This document shows, piece by piece, positions 1 through 11,277 of a DNA stretch of 64,000 nt (position 1 is its first letter; each line of letters starts with the position of its first letter). Origin of the DNA: Sarcophilus harrisii (taxonomy: Eukaryota > Chordata > Mammalia > Dasyuromorphia > Dasyuridae). A program made the position numbers and the translations under genes. The notes under the pieces are model-generated. The model ran no database searches. It saw only the letters and a list, made by a program, of their open reading frames with translations, and was not told the DNA's origin. Location: assembly GCF_902635505.1 (NCBI RefSeq), contig NC_045427.1:213976422-214040421 (forward strand), written 5' to 3'.

Positions 1-480
1 TTTGGTATATGGAAATAAAATTACTAAAATGTTGATATCTTTGACCCACAGACTCCACTATATAACTTCAAGGATGTCATTGATAGAAAGGCCTTATAAA
101 TAAAAAAATATTTATAGAAGCACTTTTTATGGTGACAAAAAACTGGAAACAAAAAAGATGCCTATTGACTGAAGAATAACCAAATTATAGCACATGAATA
201 TAATGGAATGTTATGCTCTAAAAAATGACAAATATGATGACTACAGAGAAGAATGGAAATACTTATATGAACTGGTACAGAGTGAAGAGCACAGAGCCAA
301 GAAAACAATATCTACAATGATTTTATATATTGATGAACTAATGCAAAGTTAGTAAGCAGAATCAAGAAAACAATATACAAAATGACTATAACAATGTAAA
401 CGATAAGAAAAACAACTACAAAATAATCAAAGGCATATGCTATAAAACCACAAAGAATAAGAAGAGAGATGAAAAAATAC
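1..480 (+). mobile_element. Old L1 3' fragment
   Basis: Diverged text equivalent to the L1 3' region: 'tgcctattgactgaagaata', a 'tataatggaatgttatgctc' stretch, then 'acttatatgaactggtacag'. The same block occurs in clearer form at 6,960-7,130 and, in reverse, at 60,960-61,100. Many substitutions and small indels indicate an old copy. Confidence 0.7.
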
Positions 481-501
481 ACCAAAACCAACATCATCCA
501 C

Positions 502-669
502 TTTTTTTTTTTTTCATTTTACCTTTTTATTTACAAGATATATATGCATGGGTAATTTTTCAGCATTGACAGTTGCAAAACCTTTTGTTCCAATTTTTCC
601 CCTCCTTCCCCCCACTCCTCCCCCAGATGGCAGGTAGACCAATACATGTTAAATATGTTAAAATATACG
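502..669 (-). mobile_element. 5'-truncated L1 3' end, minus strand
   Basis: Begins with a poly-T tract and reads, in reverse, the L1 3' terminus ('tttatttacaagatatatat', 'ttgttccaatttttcccctc', 'agatggcaggtagaccaata'). A near-identical 12-base flank (tcatccactttt at 494-505, tcattcactttt at 670-681) looks like an aged target-site duplication with one mismatch. Confidence 0.7.
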
Positions 670-797
670 TCATTCACTTTTACAGAGTTCTTTGGTGTGG
701 AATATTGCAAACATTTTCAAATTTTGCCAATATTTTGATAGATTTTGCTGATTTTTTTCTCTCATTCTATTTCTTTTTTAAAAAATATGCTTTGTTG

Positions 798-1338
798 GGA
801 TGATTTCAGAAAGGCTTGGAGATATTTATATGAACTGATACTGAGTGAAAAGAGCAGGACCAGGAGATCATTATATACTTCAACACCAATACCATATGAT
901 GATCAATTCTGATGGACGTGGCCCTCTTCAACAATGAGATGAACCAAATCAGTTCCTTTTGTTCAATAATGAAGAGAACCAGCTACACCCAGTGAAAGAA
1001 CTCTGGGAAATGAGTGTGAACTACTACATAGAATTACCAATCCCTCTATTTTTGTCCCCCTGCATTTTTTATTTCCTTCACAGGTTAATTGTACATTATT
1101 TCAAAGTCTGATTCTTCTTGTGCAACAAAATAACTATGAATATATATACATATATTGTATTTAACATATACTTCAACATATTTAACATGTATTGGTCTAT
1201 CTGCCATCTGGGGGAGGGGGTGGGGGAAGGAGGGGAAAAATTGGAACAAAAGGTTTTGCAATTGTCAGTGCTGAAAAATTATCCATGAATATATCTTGTA
1301 AATAAAAATCTATTAAAAAATCCAAAATAAAATAAAAT
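798..1338 (+). mobile_element. 5'-truncated L1 insertion, plus strand, with target-site duplication
   Basis: L1 3' end running from 'gatgatttcagaaaggcttg' through the G-rich 3' UTR tract near 1,205-1,235 to an A-rich tail. The 16-base sequence aaaatatgctttgttg occurs on both sides (782-797 and 1,339-1,354), a clean target-site duplication. It faces the minus-strand copy at 502-669, so the two form an inverted repeat. Confidence 0.85.
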
Positions 1339-1354
1339 AAAATATGCTTTGTTG

Positions 1355-1745
1355 TATGGGAGGACTCTCGGGAGGGGGACAGGGTTGGGAAAAGATATTA
1401 TGAGAAATTTAGTTGATACAAAAACAAAAAATTCTATTAAAATTAGTTTTAAATAGGAAGTACGTGTTGCAAAATTACAAAGAACAAGCATGATCCCCCC
1501 AAAAAGAGATATGAGAAGACATCTCCCTATACTCACTTGAGGCAGGAGGTAGGGTTCATGTATGTAAAATATTGTCTATCATTGCCAGAATATTTTCTGG
1601 CTTGTATTGATGGGTTGTGATTTTTTTTCCTTCTCTTCCCTCCCCCCTTTTTAAAGAAATTTTTTGTTATATAGGATGGTAGTCTGAGTGAGAGGGGGAA
1701 AGATACTAGGGAAAACTTAGATGATGTTAAAACCAAAAGAAAAGA
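1355..1745 (+). repeat. Two related A-rich repeat tails of unidentified family
   Basis: Two segments (about 1,355-1,455 and 1,665-1,745) share the pattern 'tatgggaggactct...gagggggacagg...aagatattatgagaaa...ttgatacaaaaacaaaa' with substitutions. They look like 3' tails of one interspersed family that I cannot name. No gene is visible. Confidence 0.4.
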
Positions 1746-1749
1746 GTAA

Positions 1750-2345
1750 CATAAAAAAAAGCACCAGTATTTTATTTCCCCCCAATTACATGTAAAAACA
1801 ATTTTTAATGTTCATCTCTTAAAATTTTGAGTTCTAAATTCTCTCCCATCTTTCTCCCCTTCTCCCTCTTTGAGATGGTAAGCATTCTGATAGAGCTTAT
1901 ACATGTGCAAGCATATAAAACATATTCTACATTATTCATTTATGAAAGAAAACTCTAAAAAAAGAAAGAAAAAGAAAGAAAGAAAAAGAGAGAGAGGAAG
2001 GGAGGAAGGAAGGAAGGAGGGAAGGCAGGAGGGAATGAAGGAAAAAAGGGAGGAAGGAAGGAAGGAAGCAAGGGAGGAAGGAAGCAAGGAAGAGAAAAAA
2101 TAGTATACTTTAATCCTGTATTCAGATTTCATCAGTTCTTTCTCTGGAGGTGGATAGCATTTTTCTTCATGAGTCTTTTGGAACATTCATAGTTGGTCAT
2201 TACACAATGTTCATGTTCTTGCATATAATGTTTTCCTGGTTCTGCTCTCTTCACTATTTATCACTTCATGGAAATGTGTCTTTCTGAAATCATACTGCTC
2301 CTCATTACTTATAGTACAATCAGGTGATTATTTTTTAAAAAGAGA
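1750..2345 (-). mobile_element. Old L1 3' fragment, minus strand, interrupted by microsatellite
   Basis: Reverse-strand L1 3' text: 'attacatgtaaaaacaattt' near the poly-T end, then after the microsatellite 'catagttggtcattacacaa' and 'ttttcctggttctgctctct'. The same blocks appear in order at 28,635-29,150. Confidence 0.7.
1963..2098 (+). repeat. (GAAA/GGAA)n purine microsatellite
   Basis: Irregular GAAA and GGAA units with GGGA and GCA interruptions, all purine on the plus strand. The open frames through it are a composition artefact. Confidence 0.9.
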
Positions 2346-3880
2346 AGTTAAATTCCCATCATTACTAGCCAGCAAGCGAGATATTTTGAAACTAGTAGGG
2401 GAACCATTTTTAGATAAAAAGGATCTTTCATTAAGCCTTTTGTACAACTGCCTGCTCTACCACTGTTTAAAATTGGCCCCATGTCTAATCAACCCACTGC
2501 CATTTTTGTGACTCCTTTTAGCCCTTGTTTCTTCTTCCTTTCCATATTCTTGCTTTGCCTTTCTACAAATCCTCTAGATAATTGGAATGAGGAACCAATT
2601 ATCTCCAACACTGCCGCACCTAAAATGGTTATTCCCTTTCTTCTCCCCCATTTAATACCTGCACCCCATTTACTATACGACCTTTATTTTCTCTATGATG
2701 TTAAGATTATTTCCTTTATTTCTCCATAGTGTTAACATTCTTTATTGCTTTTGTTTTGAATTAACTTTTAAAATACTGAGAACTTAGACTGAGTTCTTTT
2801 ATATCGGTCCATTTCAGTATTGTCTGTCTTAGACTGTTAGGTTCTTGTAGGCACCTTACTACCACAGATAGAGATTAAAAAATATTTTCCAGTCATGATG
2901 ATTATCTCTCTTAAATACATCTTAATAAATAAATATATTAAGGCTAAACACTTGCAGTATATGATGAAGTATCTTGGAAACCACAAAGAGGCCATTTGTT
3001 CTCACACAGTATGAAAAAATTCAACAATAATGTTATTCCTTAACCCTATTTCCTGAACCTTTTTACTTCTAGTTGGGAAACTAGCTTTCTAGTAAAGGAG
3101 GAAGATTTCTTGGACAGAACCAGTCTTGGGAATTGTCCAAAGAATAACCCAAGCTTGGGCATGTGGAACATCTGACCTTCTGGAGAGAGAAACTCTTGGA
3201 GAAAGAGGTAAACCTGTGTTGACTCCTGCAGCTGGAGAAGCATTAAGGCATTTGAAGCCATAATATGAGCAACAGAAAATCCTATATTTTGCATGAATTT
3301 ATTGCTAGTAATATGATCTTTTTAGGAAAGCACAGGTCTAATAGGAAGGGGTTTGTTAATGCTCAGCAGCACCAAAGTGTGAATGCCTTCTTTTGGAAGA
3401 TGTCAATTAAAGGGTGACACAATATTAGGAGTAGTACTTCAGGACCCTTGAGAGAAAAGATTTCCCTGGAATATAAATGTATTACCTTACTAACAATCTC
3501 AAGTTTAGTTTCCTTTTGAAGAGAAGTTTATAGATGAATATGAATGTTTTATGTACTTTATATCTGTTTAAGAATTCCTGTGAAACTTTTGCATCTTTAA
3601 TACTTTCTATGGGATGATATAAAGGCTGTCTTCTCCCTGAAATGAATTTTTCCTCTTCAATACTTGTACAGGACTTGGGGACTCCATTTACCCATAGTTG
3701 TGAAAATCTATACCATAGATTGTCACCGAGTAAACCATTGAATAGAGGGAACTACCCAAAGAGAAAATGAACTTTTGGGGCCAACCTCTGAGATTACATC
3801 CAGTCTATATGAACCCTGAGTTTTGGGGAGGGGAGAGACTAAGGATGTGATAAGGTACAATTATTATTGTAGTATTCCAC
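2346..3880. other. Intronic sequence with nothing recognised
   Basis: About 1.5 kb of AT-rich sequence. Open frames are short, begin at arbitrary codons and show no known domain. No RNA gene or well-preserved repeat was recognised. Confidence 0.5.
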
Positions 3881-4255
3881 ACAGAATATTATAATATTCC
3901 ACAGTTGCTCTACTGAACCATTTATTAAATGGTCAATTATGTTTATTGTTTTCCTAATATCAATCTAGCCTTATACTTCAGGTATTAATCCAACCTGGTC
4001 ATAGTTTATAATCCATTGATGTAAATCTTGTGGCAAATTTTATCTAAAATTTTTGCATCAATATTCAACAGAGATGTAGTTCTATAGTTTTTGTTTTTAT
4101 TCTCCTTGATTTAGGTATCAGGATCGTCATGGTATCATAGAAGGAATTTGGTAGGATGCTTTCTCCTATTTTTAAAAACTGCTTTTACAGTTTTGGAATT
4201 AATTATTCTTTTATGTTTAATAGAATTCACTTGTAAATACATCTGTTCCCACTTG
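3880..4255 (-). mobile_element. Old L1 ORF2 fragment (reverse-transcriptase region), minus strand
   Basis: Reverse-strand text corresponds to the L1 ORF2 RT region: 'cctaatatcaatctagcctt', 'tttgcatcaatattcaacag', 'tttaggtatcaggatcgtca', 'gaattcacttgtaaatacat'. These match in order the conserved L1 RT coding blocks read in antisense. It is heavily mutated and separate from the 3'-end fragments nearby. Confidence 0.65.
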
Positions 4256-4282
4256 CAGAGTTAAGGGGTGTGGGAAGAAGGC

Positions 4283-4905
4283 TCATTTATGGCTTGGAAT
4301 GAACCAGTTCTTATCTAAAATATTTTCTGCCCTAGGTAAGTTTTACCAGAATAGATCACCGAATCAATTTGTATTTATTAAATACCTACACTATATCAGG
4401 CTATGTACTAGGCAATAGAGATACAAATACAAAGTATTATCTTTCCTAACCTCGATGAGTTTATAAAATGATAGGGGTGAGAAAGTCAGTTTGCCTCTCA
4501 AAAACCCTTGGGCTTGGTTCAGAAAATAAAGATTGTCATTCATGCCATGAGGCTGTGCATGTGAAAAGAGCATAGGGGTTAGGATCAGGAGGACTCATCT
4601 CCCTCATTTATGGATTGGAATGAACCAGTTCTTATCTAAAATATTTTCTGCCCTAGGTAAGCTTTACTAGAGCATGGAATCAATTTGTATTTATTAAACA
4701 CCTACTATATATCAGGTTGTGTACTAGGCAATAGAGATACAAATACAAAAGTATTATCAATGAGTTTATAAAATGATAGGGGTGAGAAAATCAATTTGCC
4801 TCTCAAAAACCCTTGGGCTTGGTTCAGAAAATAAAGATTGTCATTCATGCCATGAGGCTGTGCATGTAGAAAGAGCATAGGGTTTAGGATCAGGACTCCT
4901 CATCT
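4283..4905. repeat. Tandem duplication, two copies of about 321 bp
   Basis: Copy 1 (4,283-4,603) and copy 2 (4,604-about 4,905) start with the same 'tcatttatgg' block and stay collinear: 'gaaccagttcttatctaaaa', 'actaggcaatagagatacaa', 'cccttgggcttggttcagaa', 'catgccatgaggctgtgcat'. They differ by a modest number of substitutions and short deletions. Each copy contains the same SINE-like fragment ('tttgtatttattaaa...cctac'), so that fragment predates the duplication. Confidence 0.9.
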
Positions 4906-5090
4906 CCCTGAATTCAAATCTGGACTCAGACACTAGCTTTGTGATCTTGAGCAAGTCACTTAACCTTGTTTGCCTCAATTTCCTTATCTGTAAAATGATC
5001 TTGAGAAGGAAATGGTAAACCAGTATCTCTGCCAAAAAAACCCCAAATAAGGTCATGTCAACAGTACTCAACAACAACAAATTCTTGTGA
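4860..5090 (+). mobile_element. tRNA-derived CORE-SINE, plus strand
   Basis: Contains 'tcaaatctggactcagacac', 'tgatcttgagcaagtcactt', 'ctgtaaaatgatcttgagaa' and the tail 'ccccaaataaggtcatgtca'. This is the usual order of the marsupial CORE-SINE. A longer copy of the same type is at 62,460-62,700. Confidence 0.75.
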
Positions 5091-6040
5091 TCCTGGTTTG
5101 TTAAAGCTGCCAACTAACTGCTCTAATAGAACACAAAGAGATTGATTTTTGAGGAAGTCTGAAGAGGACTTTATTGAGGAGCCTGAAACAACTGGGGAGT
5201 TATACAAATATGATGGGACAGACCTGGTAATGTTATTGACTTATACTTAGCTTGCAATCCATCAAAACCCACTTTATTCATTTTTTTTTGGGGGGGGGGT
5301 AGAGGAAATGTCTTTTTCCTAATTAAAAATACAATTAATAAAACAGTTCTAGAGTTAATCTCATGATAAATAATCTCAATATTTGATCACATCATTAATC
5401 ACAAAATTAAAAATAATGAACGCCCTTCCTCAATTAGACAGGAGAACATAAGTAGGGTAGTCAATGTTCCCAAACTTCCTTTTTCCTTACAAAAATAGAA
5501 TCATGCCTTTCCCTGTTCCCTTCCCCCACAACAAAATTTCTACCTCTTCATACCACTTGCCAGAGAAACAGGCACATTGTCCCCTCCCCCAAATGGGATA
5601 TACCCTTCCTAGAAACACAGACTCTTAGGTTCTGTTCTTACACAGATTTACTGGTCTGTTGAATTATAGCAGCTTTCAGAGGCTAAATAACCAAGTGCCT
5701 CCTGTGAACAAGATCATGTGCATAAAGAGACTGAAATTCTGTTCCTTAGCAGCCTAGGATCTAAAAGAGATCATTTACAAATACAGAAACATAGACAGTT
5801 GTTGGAGTCAAATATACACATGTACAAACAGCTTTCCTCTCCAAGCTCAAAATTCTTGGCAGTTAAGTGGGTGGAAGTGTGGGGAAAGCGAGGGAGGGCG
5901 AGAAGGAAGGAGGGAGGGCAAGCTTGGGGAAGGTCGGATACAAGCTGTTAGATTTCAGGTCCTGTTCTGTTTTGACTCAGATGGAAGGATATTTCCTGTT
6001 CTCTCTGGTTAATTTGATCCCTTAGGACTGCAATTTGAGA
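5091..6040. other. Intronic sequence with nothing recognised
   Basis: Mixed AT-rich sequence with a T8-G9 run near 5,281 and a purine-rich stretch at 5,880-5,930. The 77-codon frame at 5,718 has no recognisable domain. Confidence 0.45.
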
Positions 6041-6044
6041 AAGG

Positions 6045-6350
6045 TCTGCTGACAGACTCTCAAAAGTTGGAAGGGACCTCCAGGGCCACATAGTCCCAAT
6101 TCACCCTTGGTCATCTAGAATATCCTCAAGTGCTAATTCTGCTTTGGCTTGAAGACCTCTGGTAAGGGAACACCCAGTCCCTCCTAAGGCAGCCATGATG
6201 GTTTTAGACAGATCTAACTGTTGAAAGTTACTCCTTACATCCACTCTAAGTCTATCTCTCCGCAACTTTCCTTCCAGGTTGTCTTGTTCCCTTTTAGGTT
6301 ACAATTCTGCCTTGCCAGGCTTCTATACCATGATTCAATTGACTTCCCCT
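6045..6350 (-). mobile_element. Ancient CR1/L3-like LINE 3' region, minus strand
   Basis: Starts 'agttggaagggacctccagg' and continues 'ccctcctaaggcagcc', 'gaaagttactccttacatcc', 'tctatctctccgcaactttc'. I recognise this as the reverse complement of the CR1/L3 ORF2 C-terminal region found in amniote genomes. It is heavily diverged. Confidence 0.55.
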
Positions 6351-6569
6351 CCTAGAACTTCCCTTCACTATACCAGCCCCCTTCTGCCATTGGCAAGTTT
6401 TATGTGGAATAGAGGACTTCTATTTTATAGATGGGCCCTTGTTTCATTGCCCTGCCATCTGAACTTCTGAATCTCAAAACTTCTATCCTCATACCCTCAA
6501 GCAAGTACCATTTTCCCCAAATCTTTTTAAATTCCCTTTTATGCGTTGTCTTCTCCTATTGGAATATAA

Positions 6570-7539
6570 GTGCCTCATGAAGTTTTCAGAGGAAGAAATT
6601 CAAGCTATCAACCACCATATTTAAAAAGATCTAAATCACTAATACATAGAGGAATGAAAATTATAACGCTTAGATTGCATCTCACATCTATCAGATTGGC
6701 TAGACTGATAAAAAGAAGGAAAATGATAAATGCTGGAGAACTGTGAGAAAACAGGTCTATCACCGCACTGTTAGTGGAGCTGTGAATTTGTGTAATTTGC
6801 ACCCATACCCAAAAAGCTATAAAACTGTGCATAACCTTTGATCCAGTAGTGTCTACTGGTCTGTATCTTAAAGGAGGGGAAAAGACCCACATGTACAAAA
6901 ATGTTTGCAGCAGGTTTTTTTGTTTTTGTTTTTTGAGGTTTTTTGGGTTTTTTTAGTGGCAAGGAACTAGAAATTGAGTGGATGTCCATCAATTGGGGGA
7001 TGGCTGATTAAGTTATAGTATATGAATGTAATAAGATCAGCAGGCTGATTTCAGAAAAGCATGAAGAAACTTAAATGAACTAATGCTGAGTGAAATGAGC
7101 AGAACTAGAACATTGTAACAATAACAAGATTATGTAATGATCACTGTGATAGACTTGGATCTTTTTAACAATGAGGTGATTCAAAGTAATTCCAATAGAC
7201 TTGAGTGGAAAGTGCCATCTGTATCCAAAGAGAGAACTATGGAGAATGAATATGGATTGAAGCATAATATTTTCACCTTTTATAATTTTCTCATTTTTTT
7301 TCTCTTTTGGCCTGATTTTTCTTGCTCAACATGACAAATATGAAAATATTTTTAAAAGAATTGCACATATTTAACCTATGTCAAATTACTTGCTGTCTTG
7401 AGGAGGGTAGAGGTAAGGGAGAAAGGGAGAAAATTTGGAACACAAAATCTTACAAAAATGAATATTGGAAACTATCTTTACATGTATTTAGAAAACAAAT
7501 GCAATTTAAAATAAAAAAAAAAAAAAGAATGCAGACAAG
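6570..7539 (+). mobile_element. L1 3' portion, plus strand
   Basis: Reads through the end of ORF2 and the 3' UTR of an older L1 lineage: 'gattggctagactgataaaa', 'gatccagtagtgtctactgg', 'tggatgtccatcaattgggg', 'agcagaactagaacattgta', then 'acctatgtcaaattacttgc' and a poly-A tail at about 7,510-7,527. No open frame survives. Confidence 0.8.
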
Positions 7540-7554
7540 CATATTTTCTTTTTT

Positions 7555-7704
7555 TTTCCTGAGGCAATTGGGGTAAAGTGACTTGCCCAGAGTCACACAA
7601 CTAGGAGGTGTTAAATGTCTGAGACTGGAATTGAACTCAGGTCCTCTTGACTTCAGGGCTGATGCTCTATCTAACTGTGCCACCTAGCTACCTCCACACC
7701 TCCA
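7555..7704 (-). mobile_element. CORE-SINE insertion, minus strand, with target-site duplication
   Basis: Reads in reverse: 'gtgacttgcccagagtcaca', 'ttgaactcaggtcctcttga', 'tgctctatctaactgtgcca', 'cctagctacc'. The 15-base flank catattttctttttt occurs at 7,540-7,554 and 7,705-7,719, showing insertion right behind the poly-A of the preceding L1. Confidence 0.85.
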
Positions 7705-7719
7705 CATATTTTCTTTTTT

Positions 7720-7915
7720 AATTTTTTTCCCTATTTTTCTTCCTTCCATCCTTCTTTTTTTCTTTCACATGGCTAATACAGGAAATTTTTTAGCATAACT
7801 ATACATATAATGGATTTTGTTTCTCTTGCTTTATCACTGGGCAGGAGAAGGGCCAAAAAAGGGAGAGAATTCAGAATTGAAACTATTTAATGAAAAAAAG
7901 CAATGTAAATTATTT
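7720..7915 (+). mobile_element. LINE 3' tail fragment, plus strand
   Basis: 'ttctttcacatggctaatac', 'actatacatataatggattt', a G-rich tract and a closing 'aattatttaa' resemble the 3' UTR of an older L1 subfamily, also seen in part at 30,750-30,905. Confidence 0.45.
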
Positions 7916-8039
7916 AAGGTATAATTAAGATAGCAGAATAGCAGGAAGAAATATAGACAATCTTCCTCTCTTTTACTACATCTTCAAATAGATCAAGAAA
8001 ACTGAGACTGAGTCCTAATCTTTAAATTTAAATTTAAAA

Positions 8040-9860
8040 AAATAAAGTTTTTTTTTTCAGACCATGTCAACATAGGGAGGCAGACAAAACCACACTGGTC
8101 ATGGGATTCTATCATGGAGCAAGCATTCTGCAAAGAGATACTACCCCAGAACAAGAAGAAATTCTAAATTCAGTAAAATAGGCTTCAAATTATTCAGGAT
8201 ACAAGAATAGCTGTCAAATGGCAACTTTTTTGCTCATTACCTAGTTTTAGGTCACAGATCCAAATATGATTGTGGAGGGGACATATGTACTGAACAAGAA
8301 ACACGTTCAGAAGAAAGTAGAAGCTGTGTTACTCTGACCCCAGGAGAAGAGAAGGGTCTTACCATCCTCCAGCCCAGTCTAGAGCCTGCAGAGGAAATCA
8401 CCAGAGGAGCTAACAGTTCTGTTACTCTGTACCAGAAGAGTTTTCTAGTTGGCTGATAGTAGTTGAATCCAAGAGCAATCTACTGAAATTAATACTGAGG
8501 CAAGTGAATTGCTCAGACCCAAACTCTTATCAGGAATTTGCAGAGCAAACTAGGAAGGCAAAGAACAGATTTGCCTTAGATCAGATAATTTTGGGATCAC
8601 TGAAAGCTTGGATGTCTCTAGCTTATACTGGCTTTGAAATCCTGAGATAATATAACTCAATACCTCCCCAAGAAAGCAGTAGCAAGAATTTAGAAGACGC
8701 AAGGTCAGTTCAAGCATTTCTTCTAGAAGAGTGCAGAATATAAACATAAAGTTTAAAGTCAAGAAATAAGCTGGAAGAACGAGCAGACCAAAAAAAAAAA
8801 AAAAAAAAAAGAAGAAGAAAAATCTTATCATAAAAAGTTATTATGGCGATAAGGACACTCAAGACACAAGTTCAGGGGAAGAGAATGACTTAAAAACATC
8901 TACAAGCAAAGCTTCATTGTAAACCATAACTTGGGTGCAAATTCAACCAAAATTTCTGGAAGAAATAGAGAGCTTTTTAAAAGACCTTAAATAAATAAAA
9001 AAAAAGAAATGAGAACACTAAAGGGAAAAAAAAACTGAAAGGCAAATGAAAGCCATGAAAGAAAGAATTAGCTTAAAACAAGAATTTAAAAATCTTGTTC
9101 AAAAAGTAAAATTTTTTAAAATTAGACTGGATCAAATAGAAGAGAATGATCCTAGAAGACAATGAGAAATATTAAAAATAAAGTCAAAAGACTAAAAAAA
9201 GAAAAGCAAATAAAAGATATAGCAAAAACAACCCACCTGGAAAACATATCAAGGAGATAGAAATTATGAATCATTATACTACCTTAAAGTTATGACCAAA
9301 CAAAAGATCTAAAATATTGTATTTTAAAAAATCATAAAACTACTCAAACAAATGGAAAAAAGGACATAAAAATATATACTGATCACTTCTTGAAAGAAAA
9401 CCCCAAATGAAAACTCCCGTGAATATTTGAGGCATGATCCAGAGCTGTCCAGTCAAAGTACTTAAACCAACCAAAAAGAAACAATCCAGGTACCAAGGAG
9501 CAACACTTAGAATCATAAAATATTTAACAACCACCATTATAAAGGAGAAGAGAGTTTAGAAATAAAATATTCCAGAAAACAAAGGATATAACACACTTGC
9601 CAAGTGAATTTAACAGGAATAACTTGCTTTAAAAAAAAAAAGAAGAAGAAGAAGAAGAATGTACTCAGTGAAACAGCATAATCCTGGGGGAGGTGGGGAG
9701 GGGCAGAGGGGAGAAGGGAAGGAATATTTAATGAAAAATTTCCAAACATTTCTGATGAAAAGGCAAGAGCTATATAGACACCTGAAATACAAATACATCT
9801 GAACTGAGAGAAGTGCAAAAAACAGTACAGTAAACATGAGAAAATCACAAGGGACCAACC
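8040..9860 (+). mobile_element. Decayed L1 5' region and ORF1, plus strand
   Basis: Segments in the order expected for a marsupial L1 ORF1: 'aaaatttctggaagaaatag' (9.0 kb), a long A-rich coiled-coil-like stretch with 'gactggatcaaatagaagag', then 'gatcacttcttgaaagaaaa', 'gaaaactcccgtgaatattt' and 'ccagagctgtccagtcaaag'. Frames are destroyed. A poly-A run at 8,790-8,811 followed by GAA repeats lies inside. Confidence 0.6.
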
Positions 9861-10740
9861 TTACAACCATACAATAATAAATCATACAACACTCTGAGGA
9901 AATGATACAAATGTGCTCTCAGTACCCTATCATTGTCAGTGGTTTGAGAGAGCATCTAATTAGAGCACTTGGGAGTAGTTCTGTTGTGGTTTGATTATCT
10001 TAACAGAAGAACAAAAAAGGGGAGTTGCTTAAAGGGCAAGGAGAGAAAGGATGAGGAAGATCTCACACCAGCATGGTACACAAGTAGATAAATATATAAG
10101 CAAAGAGAAAAGGCTAGGAGAAGCAGGTGACACTTGACCCTTACTTTTTTCTAAACTAATCAAAATAGGGGAAAATGCATATACACAGTTGAGTACAGAA
10201 ATGCATTTCATTCAACAGAGAAATAAGGAAAGAGGAGAATGGAAAGAGGAGGAATAAAAGGGAGAATAAGTTAATAGAGAGAGCCTTAAACAAAACAATC
10301 ATTAGCTAAGAATATACAGAAATAGCAGATTTAGCTACATCTGATCTTTTTGCAGTGGCAAAGACTTAGAAACTGATGGAGTGTCCACCAATCCAGAAAT
10401 GACTAAACAACTTATATATAAATGTGATGAAATTTGTGCTCTTATAGCACATGAATGAAAAGGATGGTTTCAGAGAAACCTGGGGAAAACTGTATAAGTT
10501 ATAGATGCAAAGTGAAGTGAACAGAACCAGAACAATTTATACAATAATGAAAAGATTGTAAAAACGACTTTGAGTTAGCAACCCTGATAAATACAATAAT
10601 CCATCATGATTCCAGAAGATGCTTAACGAAACATGCTATTTACTCAGGGTACAGATTTAGACATTATATTTTTGGACAGTCAATATGGTAATTTGTTTTA
10701 CTTGGCTATATATGTGTTCATTAAAGGATACTTTTAGGGA
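9860..10740 (+). mobile_element. L1 3' remnant continuing the 8-kb element
   Basis: 10,340-10,740 reads as an L1 end of a second lineage ('gcagtggcaaagacttagaa', 'cagagaaacctggggaaaac', 'tgaacagaaccagaacaatt', 'ccatcatgattccagaagat', 'ggtaatttgttttacttggc'). Together with the ORF1 relic on the left and the same orientation, this suggests one L1 copy with a large internal deletion. Confidence 0.5.
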
Positions 10741-11109
10741 TTGGTCATTCAACCAATTTTAAATCCACTTAATTCTTCATCTTGTCTATTGTGCATTGCA
10801 GTCTGCTGAGTAGTGTCACAAAACAAGTAAACCTCACATTGTTGACATTTGATACCTTGTGGTCCATTTAAACCCCTTAGGTTCTTTTCTGTTACCTTCA
10901 GGCACAAGCAGCCTGTCCAGTTCGTGCTCTCCCCCCTTCCTCGTGCCTCCACCTCTTTCCTATACCTTTCTTTGTCCATCTAAAGCAGTACACCCCAGTA
11001 AGTGGCACTTTGGGTTCCAATTTCCCAACCCCAACTTGAATAGCATACTTTAATGGTTCCCTCTTCTTTCCCCATGGCTCCCACCATCACCATCAGACTC
11101 TGAGCCCAC

Positions 11110-11277
11110 CTGGAAGACATCATTGGCACACTTGCGGCACAGGTTGTGTTGACAGGGCAGGATCACCACTGGTTTGGAAAACATCTCCAGGCAAATAGGG
11201 CAGATGAGTTGCTTCTCCAGGTTATCCATGCTGTGTGCATCCCCCAGCAGCGGCTTGAAACCCACTGGGAAGTTCAT
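11110..11277 (-). CDS. TRIM54: TRIM54 (MuRF3), first coding exon
   Basis: TRIM54 is a striated-muscle RING-type E3 ubiquitin ligase of the MuRF group that binds microtubules and sarcomere components (family knowledge). This exon encodes 56 residues from ATG (11,277-11,275) to a CAG|GTGGGC donor. They match the mammalian TRIM54 N-terminus almost residue for residue, including '[18 protein letters not shown]'. Six of the eight RING zinc ligands are here: C26, C29, C42, H44, C47 and C50. The last two, in the coiled-coil side of the RING, belong to exon 2, which is not in the window. The exon is 168 bp, so the phase is 0, as in human. No ATG lies upstream in frame near the start. Neighbour DNAJC5G lies 3 kb upstream on the same strand, as in human. 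Confidence 0.92.

Larger units (their letters stand above)
1..11109 (-). other. TRIM54: TRIM54 intron 1 (partial, runs off the left edge)
   Basis: The TRIM54 first coding exon ends with a GT donor at 11,108-11,109 on the minus strand, so everything to its left should be intron 1. I searched the minus strand for the next exon, which should carry the last RING cysteines (an FRCPSC-type motif), and saw no candidate. That exon must lie outside the window. The interval is AT-rich and mostly made of L1, SINE and CR1/L3 relics listed separately. Confidence 0.65.
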
